A stretch of 64,000 bases of DNA from the NCBI GenBank assembly GCA_022559985.1, contig JAFJTR010000018.1, positions 186,001 through 250,000 of the forward strand, in the 5' to 3' direction. This document shows, in pieces, positions 1 through 11,648 of this stretch. The first letter of the stretch is position 1. Each line of letters opens with the position of its first letter. A model generated the notes under the pieces. It made no database searches. It worked only from the letters and a program-made list of their open reading frames with translations, and was not told the origin of the DNA. Origin of the DNA: Parastagonospora avenae f. sp. tritici 18332-5 (Eukaryota > Ascomycota > Dothideomycetes > Pleosporales > Phaeosphaeriaceae). A program made the translations under genes and the position numbers.

Positions 1-1
1 C

Positions 2-250
2 CTCGAATGCCTAAAAGCCGCCGGTGCAACACCACGTGACATCGTTATGGTACGGCACTTCATCGTAAAAGAAAGCGGCAACGCGGAAAAAGACAAACTA
101 GACGTTGTCGATCGAGGCTGGGGAGAAGTATGGATGGAATTCATGGATCGCGAAGCGCAAGGACACAGACCACCTGACACGGTCGTGGGCGTTGCGAGTT
201 TGGCGAAGAAAGCGCTGCTGTACGAGTGTGAAGTCACTGCGATTGTATGA
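2..250 (+). CDS. RidA/YjgF/YER057c-family protein, C-terminal part (5' truncated by window)
   Basis: The frame is open from the first bases of the window to the TGA at 248-250, so only the last ~82 residues are visible. The end reads HRPPDTVVGVASLAKK followed by LLYECEVTAIV, which fits the conserved C-terminus of RidA proteins, where the 'P-T-V-V-G-V' strand and the 'E-(I/C)-E/EV-x-A' strand close the trimer interface. Family members hydrolyse reactive enamine/imine intermediates made by PLP enzymes, or act as related detoxifying or regulatory proteins; which subfamily this is cannot be told without the N-terminal half. The stop codon overlaps the 3' end of the convergent hydrolase gene by 17 bp. 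The true start lies left of the window; the Met at 47 is internal. Confidence 0.8.
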   Translation, partial: LECLKAAGATPRDIVMVRHFIVKESGNAEKDKLDVVDRGWGEVWMEFMDREAQGHRPPDTVVGVASLAKKALLYECEVTAIV

Positions 251-1223
251 TAGAGCGATGAGCCTTGATGCGTTCGAGGAGTTTCCTGACTTCTTCGACT
301 ACGATGCCGGGCCGGCGGATTGGCAAGTCGTGTCCGATGTCTCCGTAGTATCTGAACTCAGTGTTCTTGGATAACCGACATTGTGCTCGCTGAATTTGAT
401 CGTGATATAGGCCGAATCGCTCGATGTAATCTCGCACAATACGTCTTTCTTCTTCTGTTCCGTCGCCATTCGCAACGCCGGCATCGTATTGCACTTGAAT
501 GTCGTGTGTAGCGTGAAATTTGAGAACAGTCAGGGGCGCTGTACCCATGATTTGCTTCTCGAATTGATGCTCTTGCGCCAGTAAATCAGCACCAGCGTGT
601 GTGTATTCCCGCCCAAAGTTCTCATTTGTGCGACCTTGCGCTTCGATGGCGTAGTCCCACTGTTCCTGGGTCATGCCTGACTCTTCGCAGAGATGGGTGA
701 TTGCCTCGTAATCGACATTCTTTACTACGGCTTCAAGTTCTAGTGGTGGCAGACGCTTATGCATTGCCATCATGAGCTCTGTGGCACAATCGAGCAGTAC
801 CGATCCAACGATGTTTGAGGGGTTGAAGGACAGAAAGCAGCGTGCTGGTATTCCACCAAAAGAGTGGCCCATCAGGATGTAAGGCGGTTTGAGCTGAGTC
901 AAAGACAGTAGCTCTGCGAAATCCTTCGCTGTGTCCTGCGCAAGAATGTCCTTCTCACCATTGGGCGACTTTGATGGTGGGAGTGTGCTTCGATCGTATC
1001 CCGCGCGATCGTAGAAGAGCACGCGAACATGTTTGCTGAGCTGTTCCTGCAACGTCACGTAAATTGCTGATGACGCAGCTCCACCAGTGAAGAAGATCAA
1101 GAGTGGTGCATTGGGTAGGCGGACAGGACCCGAGACAGAAGCCCAGAGCTTGTGCGTCGGAAGTTGCACGAAACCAGAATGTTGCGGCTGCACGAGCCAA
1201 GGGTTTTCTGAATCTAATAACAT
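234..1223 (-). CDS. alpha/beta hydrolase
   Basis: An uninterrupted 329-residue frame. It has the alpha/beta-hydrolase order: a strand plus HG-like oxyanion region (LLIFFTGGAASSAIY), then DRAGYDRS, then the nucleophile elbow GHSFGG (Ser near residue 121), an acidic segment after strand 6 (HATHDIQVQYD) and a late histidine (GDIGHDLP). This is the usual Ser-Asp-His layout. The length fits a complete soluble esterase or hydrolase of this superfamily. There is no signal peptide (N-terminus MLLDSENPW). The substrate cannot be predicted. It is convergent with, and overlaps by 17 bp, the RidA gene on the other strand. No intron is needed. Confidence 0.8.
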   Translation of the reverse strand: MLLDSENPWLVQPQHSGFVQLPTHKLWASVSGPVRLPNAPLLIFFTGGAASSAIYVTLQEQLSKHVRVLFYDRAGYDRSTLPPSKSPNGEKDILAQDTAKDFAELLSLTQLKPPYILMGHSFGGIPARCFLSFNPSNIVGSVLLDCATELMMAMHKRLPPLELEAVVKNVDYEAITHLCEESGMTQEQWDYAIEAQGRTNENFGREYTHAGADLLAQEHQFEKQIMGTAPLTVLKFHATHDIQVQYDAGVANGDGTEEERRIVRDYIERFGLYHDQIQRAQCRLSKNTEFRYYGDIGHDLPIRRPGIVVEEVRKLLERIKAHRSIIQSQ

Positions 1224-1476
1224 TGCGGACTCGCGGGGTACAATACTGTTACTCTACGAGGCTATATAGCGTGTGTAGAGCCTTATCTAAGCAGTGCTTC
1301 CCTGTGGACGGAATTGGCAGGTACGTACGTCATGCTTACGGCAGGGCGCCGTACATCTGCAAACATGTGCTAATGGAGAGTATCTATGGGGAAAAGGATT
1401 TGAAGCGACCTCCTTCACTTTACCTAAAGCACCCCGGCGCAACCGCGTAAAGTTCACAACTCGAGCACTCCAAACG

Positions 1477-2076
1477 CTACCATCCCCTCTCCCTAACCTC
1501 CCCCTCTATCCCCTCACTCCCGTCCCCCACCCCCAAATACAAAATATCATGCAAACACTGCCTCCACCCCTTCCCTTTCCCATCTTTATCTCCATCCACG
1601 TCCTCTCCCTTCCCGACATCCTCCTCGCGCCACCAATACTGCACCTTAACCAACACCCCCTCTTCACTCTCATCCCACAAATCCACGCGCACACCCACCC
1701 ACCCCTCCTCTTCAGCCTGCCGATATAACTCTTCTGGTGTCGTGCTGACAGCCGCACAACCCTCTTTCGTCCCGAAAGAAGAGCAGGAAACAGGTATGGG
1801 ACGGATAGAGTACCAGAGTCTCGATTTCTTTGTGGAGCTTGTTACTTTTGTATCTTTAATCACCTGCTCAGTTGCAGCCGATGGCCCATCAAAATAAAGC
1901 ACTCCTTCATCAGCGTCTTTCTGATACCGCACGATTTGCTCTCTCGTCGTCGCTGCGAAAGTTGGGATGGGCCGGCATATCTGCATGCATGTTGGTGAGA
2001 AGAAGAGGCCGGAGTATGTGGGATCGGGGCGGCTACGGTATGTGTGAAAGAGGTCTTTGATGTGTGCTTCGGTCAT
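1477..2076 (-). CDS. hypothetical protein, possibly NTF2/SnoaL-like
   Basis: A single-exon frame of 199 residues starting MTEAHIKDLFHTY. The first half (short helix, then FAATTREQIVRYQKDADEG) resembles the start of small NTF2/SnoaL-like fungal proteins, but I see no catalytic signature, so this is only a guess at fold. The C-terminal third is acidic and lysine/glycine-rich (the opposite strand is a C-rich stretch around 1480-1720). No signal peptide or membrane segment. The next gene upstream on the same strand is the MFS transporter, whose stop at 2358 leaves ~280 bp. Could also be an unrelated orphan. Confidence 0.5.
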   Translation of the reverse strand: MTEAHIKDLFHTYRSRPDPTYSGLFFSPTCMQICRPIPTFAATTREQIVRYQKDADEGVLYFDGPSAATEQVIKDTKVTSSTKKSRLWYSIRPIPVSCSSFGTKEGCAAVSTTPEELYRQAEEEGWVGVRVDLWDESEEGVLVKVQYWWREEDVGKGEDVDGDKDGKGKGWRQCLHDILYLGVGDGSEGIEGEVRERGW

Positions 2077-2357
2077 GGCTCGTGGTGTGCGGTTTGTTGT
2101 TGGTTTGGGATTGGGGTGGGGAAAGGGTGGTGTATACGCCAGGTGGCTCCGAGGCTCGGCGGAGGGGAGGGGGGAAGTGAGTGTGAGTCAGCCACAGATT
2201 GGACATGTGAGGAGATAATTTGACTGCTATGGCGTGAAAAGAAAATCTGCTGATGTGGTATATGCAGCGCTAAGATAGGAAAATGTCGTTATTGTTCCGT
2301 CGGCGATGCTTGAATCATCGTCATAAATCGTAAAATGCCAGCTCTTCGGCCCAAGCC

Positions 2358-4177
2358 CTACATACTCTGTTTTCCCACGAGCTTGTTGGGAAGTAGCGCA
2401 GTAGTAAGCACACATCCAAGACTCACACCACCGGCCAGATACAAGACCGAATTAATGTCCCTCCCTCCGTCCGGTTTACCAGCATACAAGTGATTCGCAA
2501 TAATCGGACTCACGATTCCAAATAGCCTGCCCCAGAAACTCGCGATGCCACAAGCCGTACCCCGAATGGGTGCTGGGAACGCTTCCGGCGTCCATCCATA
2601 CAAGACGGCGTTAAACATAGATTGGAAGAAGTACTCCATGACGTTGAAGCCGATGTTAGACGCGGCTGAGTTGACGGTGCTGAATAGGAAGATGCTGACA
2701 CCCATCAAGGCGGATGAAATGACCATGGTCCATTTGCGACCGACACTGGGAATGCGATAGGATGCTGCGCCGAGAAGAACGGCGATGATGCCTGGTGAGT
2801 AGATGTAGAGATAGGAGCGATAGGTATATCGGAGCGAGAGGTTGAGTGCACCATTCTTGTATGCGAGAATCTGTGGGAGGAACGAGCCTGTAATAATCAG
2901 TGTGGCTCATGTGAAAACAGCTCTAACGACGTACCAGCAACGGTGAAGCCCCAGTAGTCAAAGATATACGTCAACCAGACCAAAATAGTGAGGCGAGCCA
3001 TCTGAAAGTTTGAAAACAAAATCTTGAACCGATCCCCTTCCAGCTTGAGCGATTCTGACCAGGTGGTCTGGAGTTGCTTCGCGCCGCCTCCAAGCATGGG
3101 TTTGTTGCTGTTGATCGAGTCGTGTTCGCGCTCCAGAGCTTCAAGGTGCTCTAAAGTGAGTGTGCAGGTCGTTTTGTTGAACTTCGCAACATTCTGTAAG
3201 ACCTCGACAGCCTTCGCGTCATTGCCACGATACAGCAGAAACTTCGGTGATTCCTGGAAGTTGAAGATAACGAATCGAAGAAAAAACACAAGGAGAGTTA
3301 TTCCGCCCAAGGTAAATAGAAGGTATCGCCAACCCATGTTGCTTTCCTTCGTACAACAGGCTACTCCGGGACCTACTCCGTGACACGATGGCAGATGGTC
3401 GGGCTCTGAAAAATTTGGACTACAGGAGTAGTTTGGAATGAAACCGTACGCGATCGCACTGCAGATAACTACACCGATGGGCTGAAATATCGACAGCAGA
3501 GGGAGCATGTACCGCCGATTTTGCGGTGTGAACTCGAGGGTTATTGTCGTGTCGATCGGGATGTTACCGCCAACTCCGAAGCCAGTGAATGCCGTCAAGA
3601 CCAGGATGGCACTATAAGTGCTGGGAGCGCCAATGCAAAGCCCAAAAGCGCTAGCAATGAAGACTGTGAGGTTGAAGGCCCACTGACGACCGATAATATC
3701 AACCAAGACGCCCCAGACGAATGCTCCTGCGGTCAGGCCAGAGGAAAATGCTATTGAAAGATTTCCGGTTTGGTCAACTCCGAAGCCGAGCTCCTGTTGC
3801 ATGGGCGATAGCACAAGTCCAAATGCCTGCGCCCACATCAAGTCTATCATGTAGCCAAACCCGCACAGCGCCCATAGGTACCACTGGTAACGCCCCATGC
3901 CCATTGCGTCGATCTCGCGGTTGATAAGAATGCATTTCTTGTCGTAGAGGGTACTGCCTTCGTCCGGTAACTCAGCAGCTAGATCATCCGATCGTTCTGG
4001 GGAGGATTGGTCTTCATTTGTGAGTTTCTCATGGTTATGTCGTTCTGCGGCGCCTGCCATAGCGCGGGGTCGTCTGTTATCTGTTGAGGAGTACGATAAG
4101 CGTGAGGAAGACGCAAAAGTACTCTCAGGGTTCAGAAGAGGTTCGGCCTCGTCTGGTTCCATGACGTTGAGAGACAT
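2358..4177 (-). CDS. MFS transporter, SV2/SVOP-like
   Basis: Two exons, 4177-2935 and 2887-2358, joined across a 47-bp intron (2934-2888, GTACGT...TTACAG) that restores one continuous frame. I start at MSLNVMEPDEAEPLL (4177), not the Met 33 codons upstream, because the acidic cytosolic N-terminus begins there. About 100 hydrophilic residues precede a 12-helix core; the first loop has WGVLVDIIGRQWAF, an MFS motif-A variant, and a long hydrophilic loop after helix 6 ends with a segment rich in L/E/K. An extracellular-type Cys-rich loop (NYSCSPNF...CHGVG..ACC) and the 'WTPEAFPAPIRGTACG' motif of helix 10/11 are typical of fungal SV2-related organic-ion or sugar-type carriers. Plasma-membrane or vacuolar uptake/efflux is likely; substrate unknown. 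Confidence 0.85.
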
Positions 4178-5114
4178 CTTAAGTAAACTATACGCTCGGA
4201 CGCCTCCAAAGACTACTAACAGTGTCTGACGATCGTTGACATCTAGTTGTCTCAAGCGTGGGTAAGTGTGAGCCAAGGCACGCTAGCCTACTACGTCACA
4301 CACTCTATCGCGAGGCAGCTAAGCTGGCTACTGCATCGGCTAAGCGAAGAAAGGTAAGCACTTGACGATATCAAGGTTCTTACAAGGGTGGTTGAAGGAC
4401 CAACATCCGTGGAGAAGATGTGCATGCTCCGCCGTACAGGCGCAGGTCGAAGACCGTTGAGATCTAAGAGGGACGGAGACTCTAGCGTGTTGAAGGGCGA
4501 TCGAGGGACAAAGAGGAACAACGTTCATGTGACTTGCGACAATGACATCTCAGACCAAAAATAGGGTACCCATGTGTGAGATTAATATAAGATGCTCCGG
4601 CGAAGGAAAGTGGAAGAGACTGGGAGTGCTCGACTCATGGACATGATAGGTAATAGGAAAGTACTTTGCCGGTGGACAATTATCGCGAAATCACGTACGA
4701 AACATGCCCGAGCCTAGCGTAGTGGCCAGTTCCAGTGTAGGTCGTTCAGTGCATAGTGACTGTGCTGCCGTGCTGAAGCTTTGGTGGTAGTTACACATGT
4801 TGGAGTTGCGCCTCGGTGGGGGGTCCAGCATCGGCGGCGTGAAATGAGCAAGATGAGTTATGCGTTGGGGTGTTCAGTCGGCGAATACTCATAAACCATT
4901 TCAATAGATTTCGGGAACGCGATTAATGATGAAATATACAATGTGAGAGTGGTGGTGAAGTCGTCCTGTGCCAGGCGTGATGGAAGAGGCGTCTCCACAT
5001 TTACCCTTGCCAAGAGCGGGTCGGCAGAACCAACCGCCGCTTGCTGGAACTTTTTTCTGTAAACTCTAGCAGAGCAGACATTGCGCCAAAGCAGAGAGAA
5101 TTCATTGCAACACC
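4178..5114. promoter_or_regulatory. intergenic region between divergent MFS and NOP4 genes
   Basis: About 940 bp separating two divergently transcribed genes. Short frames here lack family features. It must hold the promoters of both genes. I see no strong TATA box near NOP4, as expected for a ribosome-biogenesis gene, and a plain purine/A context (CAACACCATGG) at the NOP4 start. The motif choice is inference. Confidence 0.4.
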
Positions 5115-7343
5115 ATGGCTCCACGCAGAAAAAGACAACGACTTTCGGAGAGTGGCGCAGAAGTCGTCACTGCCACTGCCGACGCCGAGACGCCCTCTCC
5201 TGCCGCCGCTGCGACACCCAAAGAAGTCGCCCGCAGACAACTTTTCGTTCGCGGCCTCGCGGCCTCAGTCACCACCCAAGACCTTACCGACTTCTTCTCG
5301 GAGTCATATCCAATAAAGAATGCGCTCGTCGTTCTCGACAAAGAAACGAAGGAATCGAAGAAGTTCGGCTTCGTCACATTCGCCGATGTCGAAGATGCGC
5401 AGAGAGCGAAGGAGGAGATGAAGGGGAAGGAGCTGCAGGGCAAGAAGATTGTGATGGACTTTGCCGAAGCGCGACAGCGTGAGGGCGAGCCCAAGGACCC
5501 GAAGCTTGCGAACAGGTTCAAAGTGCAGCGCGAACAGGAAATGAAGGATGCGCAGGCACCCAAGATCATCGTTCGCAACCTACCGTGGAGCATCAAGACG
5601 CCAGAGCAGCTGGGCAAACACTTCCAGAGCTATGGGAAAGTCAACTTCGTCACACTGCCTAAGAAGCCATCGGGGGAACTACGGGGCTTCGCTTTCGTTG
5701 CCCTTCGAGGAAAGAAGCATGCCGAGAGGGCGATACAAGCGCTCAATGGCAAGGAGATCGACGGCCGGACCATCGCGGTGGACTGGGCAGTCGATCGGGA
5801 TACATGGCAGGGTCTGCAAAAGACTGAGCAGGAAGGAGATGATGCAGAGGCAGGCGCTGAGGACGACGAGGACATGAGCGACGCTGAGAGCTCTGTAGTC
5901 AGCTCGGAAGACGACTCCGATGCTGAAGACGGCAGCGAGGACGAGGAAGACCTTGACGATAGCAACACCGACTACGAGGATGTCGACGACAGTGACGAAG
6001 AGGGCGGCGTCCAACTCGATGACGACCGACCGAAACGAGAGGAGTTCACAGTCTTCGTGCGGAATCTTCCCTTCACGGTCACCGATGAATCTCTCAAAGA
6101 GCACTTCGAGCAGTTTGGTGGTGTCCGCTTCGCTCGCGTTGTCCTCGACCGCGAGACGGAACGGCCAAAGGGCACAGGCTTCGTCAGCTTCTACGGCGAG
6201 GAGGACATGATAAATTGCCTCAAGGGCGTTCCTAAGGTCAAGCTACAGAGTCGCAATGTGGACAAGAAAGACGGCTCGACCATCACAGTCACGCACTCTG
6301 TGCTTGAAGACGCGGATGCCGACCCGTCGGGCAGATACACACTCGAGGGCCGCATTCTACAGCTCAGTCGTGCAGTCGATAAGAGCGAAGCGACTCGTCT
6401 CACAGCAGAAGGCGCTGCATCGCGGTTCAGCAGAGACAAGGACAAGCGTCGCCTCTACCTCCTGTCCGAAGGCACTATCCCCTCCAACTCCCCGCTCTAC
6501 CAACAACTATCGCCCTCCGAGGTCAAGATGCGCGAAGAAAGCGCCATGCTCCGCAAAAAGCAGATCCAAGAAAACCCCTCTCTCCACTTATCCCTCACCC
6601 GTCTCTCCATCCGTAACATCCCGCGCAGCATCACCTCCAAAGACCTCAAGCAGCTCGCGCGAGCCGCCATCGTCGGCTTCGCCGCCGACGTCAAAGCCGG
6701 CAAGCGCAACAAACTCTCCCGCGAAGAAGTCGTGCGCGGCGGCCAAGCTATGCTCGTCGCCGAAAAGCAGCGCAAAAAGCGCGGCGTGGGCATCGTCAAG
6801 CAAGCCAAAGTCGTCTTCGAGACGCCTGCCGGCTCCAAAGTCGGCGAGGACACGGGCGCCGGCCGATCGCGCGGCTACGGCTTCATAGAATACTACACGC
6901 ACCGCAACGCGCTCATGGGCCTGCGCTGGCTCAACGGCCACGCCGTCGACTACAAGATCAAAACCGAGCTGCCGAAAAACAAACAGAAAGCGAAAGAGGC
7001 TATGGAAGACAAGCGCAAGCGCCTCATCGCCGAATTCGCGATCGAAAACGCAAATGTCGTGTCCCGCCGCTCGACGCGCGAGGACCAAGCCAAGGAGCCC
7101 AAACCGAAGAGCGAGAAGGATGCAAGCCGCGGCCAGAAGCGGAAGCGTGGGGACGAGCCGAAGGAGAAGGCTGAGAAGGCGAGTCGTAAGGACAAGGTCG
7201 CCGCGAAGACGCAGGGGGTGTCGGGTGCGGATGCGACTGATGCTCCCGCTGCGGGTGCCGAGGACAAGGACAAGTTGGCGCAGCGGACGAGAATCATTGC
7301 GCAGAAGAGGATGAAGAGGAAGGCTAAGCGGGCGGGCAAATAG
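5115..7343 (+). CDS. NOP4: nucleolar RNA-binding ribosome-biogenesis protein Nop4 (RBM28 orthologue)
   Basis: Intronless, 742 residues. Four RRMs in order: RRM1 ~41-118 (RNP2 LFVRGL, RNP1 KFGFVTF), RRM2 ~150-232 (IIVRNL, RGFAFVAL), RRM3 ~312-410 (VFVRNL, GTGFVSF), and a divergent RRM4 from ~495 (LSIRNI ... SRGYGFIEY) containing a long basic insertion. The phrase AVDWAVDRDTW directly after RRM2 is characteristic of Nop4/RBM28. A strongly acidic stretch (~238-305) separates RRM2 and RRM3, and the last ~120 residues are K/R-rich, as in nucleolar proteins. In yeast, Nop4 is essential for 27S pre-rRNA processing and 60S assembly. Basic MAPRRKRQR at the start could serve as a nuclear signal. Highly expressed housekeeping gene; no sign of damage. 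Confidence 0.92.
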   Translation: MAPRRKRQRLSESGAEVVTATADAETPSPAAAATPKEVARRQLFVRGLAASVTTQDLTDFFSESYPIKNALVVLDKETKESKKFGFVTFADVEDAQRAKEEMKGKELQGKKIVMDFAEARQREGEPKDPKLANRFKVQREQEMKDAQAPKIIVRNLPWSIKTPEQLGKHFQSYGKVNFVTLPKKPSGELRGFAFVALRGKKHAERAIQALNGKEIDGRTIAVDWAVDRDTWQGLQKTEQEGDDAEAGAEDDEDMSDAESSVVSSEDDSDAEDGSEDEEDLDDSNTDYEDVDDSDEEGGVQLDDDRPKREEFTVFVRNLPFTVTDESLKEHFEQFGGVRFARVVLDRETERPKGTGFVSFYGEEDMINCLKGVPKVKLQSRNVDKKDGSTITVTHSVLEDADADPSGRYTLEGRILQLSRAVDKSEATRLTAEGAASRFSRDKDKRRLYLLSEGTIPSNSPLYQQLSPSEVKMREESAMLRKKQIQENPSLHLSLTRLSIRNIPRSITSKDLKQLARAAIVGFAADVKAGKRNKLSREEVVRGGQAMLVAEKQRKKRGVGIVKQAKVVFETPAGSKVGEDTGAGRSRGYGFIEYYTHRNALMGLRWLNGHAVDYKIKTELPKNKQKAKEAMEDKRKRLIAEFAIENANVVSRRSTREDQAKEPKPKSEKDASRGQKRKRGDEPKEKAEKASRKDKVAAKTQGVSGADATDAPAAGAEDKDKLAQRTRIIAQKRMKRKAKRAGK

Positions 7344-10300
7344 CAGGGGTGATGGCTGGGTCTTTGCATTGAGCGATGGCGTTGGCTGGGCAAAAGTAGA
7401 TGAAATCGGATATGTCGTTTTGTTCAATGTTGCTTTCATTTGACTTGCACGTGGCTCGGGTGTGGCGGTTGTTTCTCTGGCAGCTCGAACTTGCACGCGT
7501 GGAGTAAGAGACGAGAAAGTGAGCAAGTCCTCGTTCGGGCTTGCGTGTATCCATGCTCGATCAGTGTTGTGGCATCACTCCGTCAGCCACTCGTCTCATG
7601 CTGTATGTAGAGTGGTTCGAGCGTCTGATCTCTGGTGCTGCCTACACAGTAGGCGGGGTTGGAAACCTGCTCATGGTGCTATGGAGATGTTGAGCAGAGC
7701 AAAGAAAGCGTAGGTGCTGATGTTAATTTATGTGTTTGTCATATTGTGTTCCAGATAAACATTTCACATTGTCTTTCACTCTGTGACGTCGACTCTTTCG
7801 CTCATTCAGTAGTATGACCTATTTGCTCTTTGTTGTTATTGTCGTACATGATACCCACGGTTAACAACGGTAGCGATCTGCTTCCTATCGTTACTCAAGC
7901 GGCGTGAGGAAAGCCGCCCGCCGCAAGCGTTTCCATCTTCGCTGCCTGGTTTCCGTATTCGACTTTCACGCCGGACACAGCGGCTCAAGCGGAAAAATCA
8001 AATTATGCATTCTCCGGCCGGCACTGCGTCTCGGGAGCGGAACTGGGATGTGCACGTCCAGACTCTTGGGCCAGATATCTTCTGCATGTCGCCGTTATCC
8101 TCAATACGAGAGCCCGTTCTGTGCGACACTTGCTGACAGCCCCACGCTGGTCTCGAGTCGTATGCAAGTCGTCGACTCAGGCCATTATTTTTGTGGCACG
8201 GCAGTGTGAGTCTTTGGTTGAGATCAGTCATGTGCTACTGAAATGACTGGATGGTGTGGGGGCTGCGCGTATCTTCCTTGGGGTGACGTGCTTGACGCTC
8301 AAGGGACGAATCAGGACCTGCGGGTCCGTGGTCCCGGTACCTATTTCAATTTTCGTGTAGACGATTTGGGCGTGGGACGTTTTCATCGCTGCCTTAAAGG
8401 TCAATATAGTCAAGCCGGCTTACTGGGTCATGGTGCTGCCTGCAATTGATCGAAGCCTGCCGAAGCTAATGTCGGTTGACTGGAGTTTTGGTGGGCCACC
8501 GTCCTGCTTCCTCGTCACAACCAGTAAGCACCACCAAATGAAGACTTGGTCTTTAATACTATTGGTACGAACCGCTCAAAATACTCTCTCGCTCCCTGGA
8601 TGATTGTCCTGTACACAAGACCGTGTAGCACCCCATTCTTGTTTGTATCTGGCACGTAGAACTGTTACGACTCGACTGCGGAGCTCAATTTGCAGACTCG
8701 AGCAAGGACTGTTGTGGCACACACGGCATCTGTACCCGGCACCATGGTCGCTTCTCCGTAGCAAATTGGCTGTCTCCACCGTGCATGCGGACCCGGATTG
8801 TGATCCTGGGAATGTGTGTTCATGTGTGCAGCGCGTGTACCGCCAGCAGAAGCAACTGTCGAGAGACCTGGCCACCGTTAGGAGATCAGATTCCACGACG
8901 TGAAGCGCACACCGGGCCGATATGCCCTCTTGTGATGATTCGCTACTTTTCGTGGACTCTCTTCCCGGTAGATAGGCAGCTTCGGTGTGACCTTGGAACC
9001 TTCAACCTCGGCTGCACCGGTTGACCAAAAGCAATGCTCATTGCAGATACTGATGTTCCGGTTTTGCCCAGATCCCGCAAGTGTTTTGGAGACATTGCAC
9101 TGGAGTGTGGGTTTGTATGGTGCTACGCCATCACCCCCGATGTCAATCACGAACACTTCGATCGCAATGGTACGCGGTACGGCAGCAACAAGGGTATTCC
9201 AATCGACAGCGAAAATCTGCAGAAATCTCAAGGATCGGGGTACTATTCTTTGCGTATTGTTTACCAAGACCGCGCTCGGCTCTAGGTCGTATGCTGTAAC
9301 GTGGAGTCGTCGAGTGGTAATGGGGTGCGCCTTGCAAGGGAACCGGGACGAAGCCGCCGCTGCATGAGCTCCGCGTTGAAAGTGAAAATGCAATTATGAC
9401 TGTGAAGTTGTTTGTGGGTTCAGTCCGGCCTGGATCAAAATTGTTGTGGATCCAACATCTCGTTGTGGTCGCTTTAGAGGCACCATGTAGGTAGCGCTAA
9501 ATGGTGACAGGCCGTCGCGGGTTGAACCTGATCTTCCCCGTCCCAACTTCTTTCGGGGCAATCGCAGCACGTGATCCTGATCATTATGATGTTTTCCCAG
9601 AGCAGCTGATGTCTTGAGGATAGGTCGTCTTTGGTGCAAAGTGCGTGCGATTCGTGACCCTGGTCCCACGAAGGATACGTCAGTTGAGTGGTGTAGCCGT
9701 TACGCTTCCCGATTTTCGTTAGTGCGGCACAAGTACCAGGACGGCGCGGTGTAGCGAGATATCCAATCTGCTGATGCATGGCATCCAAATATGCTCGATC
9801 TGTAACCGCTGACCGGGGATCAGCTTGAGTCTCCAGTTTTTCCCAAGCTCTTAATTCCTATTGTGCTTGACACATTGACAATAACTGCAGCCTTATCGAG
9901 CCCCAAACGTTTGCCAGAGCAGCAGAAGATCCACTCTGTCGCAGAAACAAACTGCATCGAAACCGACCCGCTAGAGAAAGTCGTATTTAATTTCGTCAGC
10001 AGATGAAATCGATTCTTAACATGCTGAAGAGGAGAAAGTCTGGAGCCTTACTCATGTCTTCCGGATTAGACTGCATATTCAGAAGCAGTATCAGCCGATG
10101 ATTAGGCCAATGACCTGCTACAATATCGAGCCTTGCCTGCTTGAAGATCGATCGAACGTGCATATGAAATAGAACGGCGTGCTAACCGCATTCCTGGTAG
10201 GCGGCTCACGTCAAGTGTACAGCCCATTGAACAGGCTTGTGGCGCCTCCGATATCGCCTCGCAGAACGTCATGGTAATGATGGGTACAGCGACCCTGTCT

Positions 10301-11648
10301 CAGACCAGTGCGGACTCTTAACCTTGTAGTCTACTCGATGCGGAATCCTTGGCGACGCTGTTTGCTCCTTTGGCTCCGACTAAGTTTGGTGAAGGCCAGT
10401 TTTTACGACCGTCGCACCGCTCCCAAGCAAAAATACGCGGGGAATGGGAACTCGTGTCACCATTAGCAATCGTGATTGAGCACAACATCTGCAGTCTTGA
10501 CATGAAAGATGAAGACTTTGCAGCACAGAGCTAAGGAAAGCGCGGATGCAGGAGAACCGACCAAAGGGGCATGGCAAGCATTCGTTGGCACCACATAAAA
10601 GGTTCTCGAGACGCCTGGAAACCATCGTACCTCCAACATATCCAAGTCTGCGCGCACCTCGTACGCAGCATCCACACAGCGTGCGGCCCAGAACAGTTGT
10701 CGTTAAGTACGGTTTCCGCATACTCTCACACCAGGCTCGATTATTTACGTTTCGGTATACTCTCCACTCCGAGCAGAGGCGCAGAACTGAGAACGACGTT
10801 AGCGAAACCGACTGTCAACCAAACCGAGTTGAACGATCATCGCGGAAGAAATGTGTTACTACGAACAAATCACTTTCGTTGCTTGCAGCCATAAGGAGAA
10901 GAGACTGACACAATACTGTCATTTCGCCCGAAATGACCCTGGTCATCAATGCTTTGGCGCCTGGCGATGGAGTCGCCAGTGGGAGCAATTCAATACCAAG
11001 TGTGGAAGCTGTACACAGGGAGATCGGTACTCCACGACAACTGGTACCAATCGAGACAGTATGTCATCACACAGCACTGCCAGGAGCAGATGAAAACGCG
11101 TTGATAAGCGATCCTTGGCATGTAACGCAATGGGGGCCTTGGGGTGCGTGGAAAGCAATCTTCAAGACACACCAATCATGTCGCTTGTGGAGTGGGTGTG
11201 TTGGTTCCGGTTTAGCGATTCGTCATTTGGTTCATATGAGAATTCAAGTTGTCTTTTCGAAGCGTGTCGCATTTGTTGTCGGGACATAGCGCCTCTGTAT
11301 GGGATGATGGATATCGCTATTTGGGTGTCAGTTGGGCAGGAAATGTCAATCTCCAGAGATGTGTTAATCAGTATCAGGTAAAGCATCTGTTCAATGACTT
11401 CACATCACCTTGCCCCGCGTAACTTCTCCGTGCTGACATTTATGCGAACCTATGCTGTGCAAAGGCTGACGGGCTGATGATCCGACCCCACGTATGGTGT
11501 TCATTAATCAACCATTACACCGATCCACGAAGTTCTCTTGCACATCGAACGACCGTCCACAGGAGATATTGATGTAACACGGTAGAGTTGCTGTAGATTA
11601 ACTGATAACGTATCATTGAGCTGGCCCAGAAGCCTGGAACAACAGCTA
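7344..11648. other. gene-poor 4.3-kb interval
   Basis: Frames on both strands are short (mostly 60-170 residues), overlap each other freely and show no domain motif, signal peptide or consistent splice pattern. Base composition is near that of the flanking genes, so it is not an obvious AT-rich RIP block. The stretch between 8878 and 9393 is the longest open frame but I see nothing in it that supports coding. Could hold non-coding RNA or an old, unrecognisable element. Confidence 0.4.

Noticed and set aside
1294..1728. 144-codon plus-strand frame
   Set aside because: Shadow of the minus-strand 1477-2076 gene over a C-rich tract; very proline-rich and without structure.
8878..9393. 171-codon minus-strand frame in the gene-poor interval
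   Set aside because: Overlaps other frames of similar length on the plus strand; no recognisable domain or introns.
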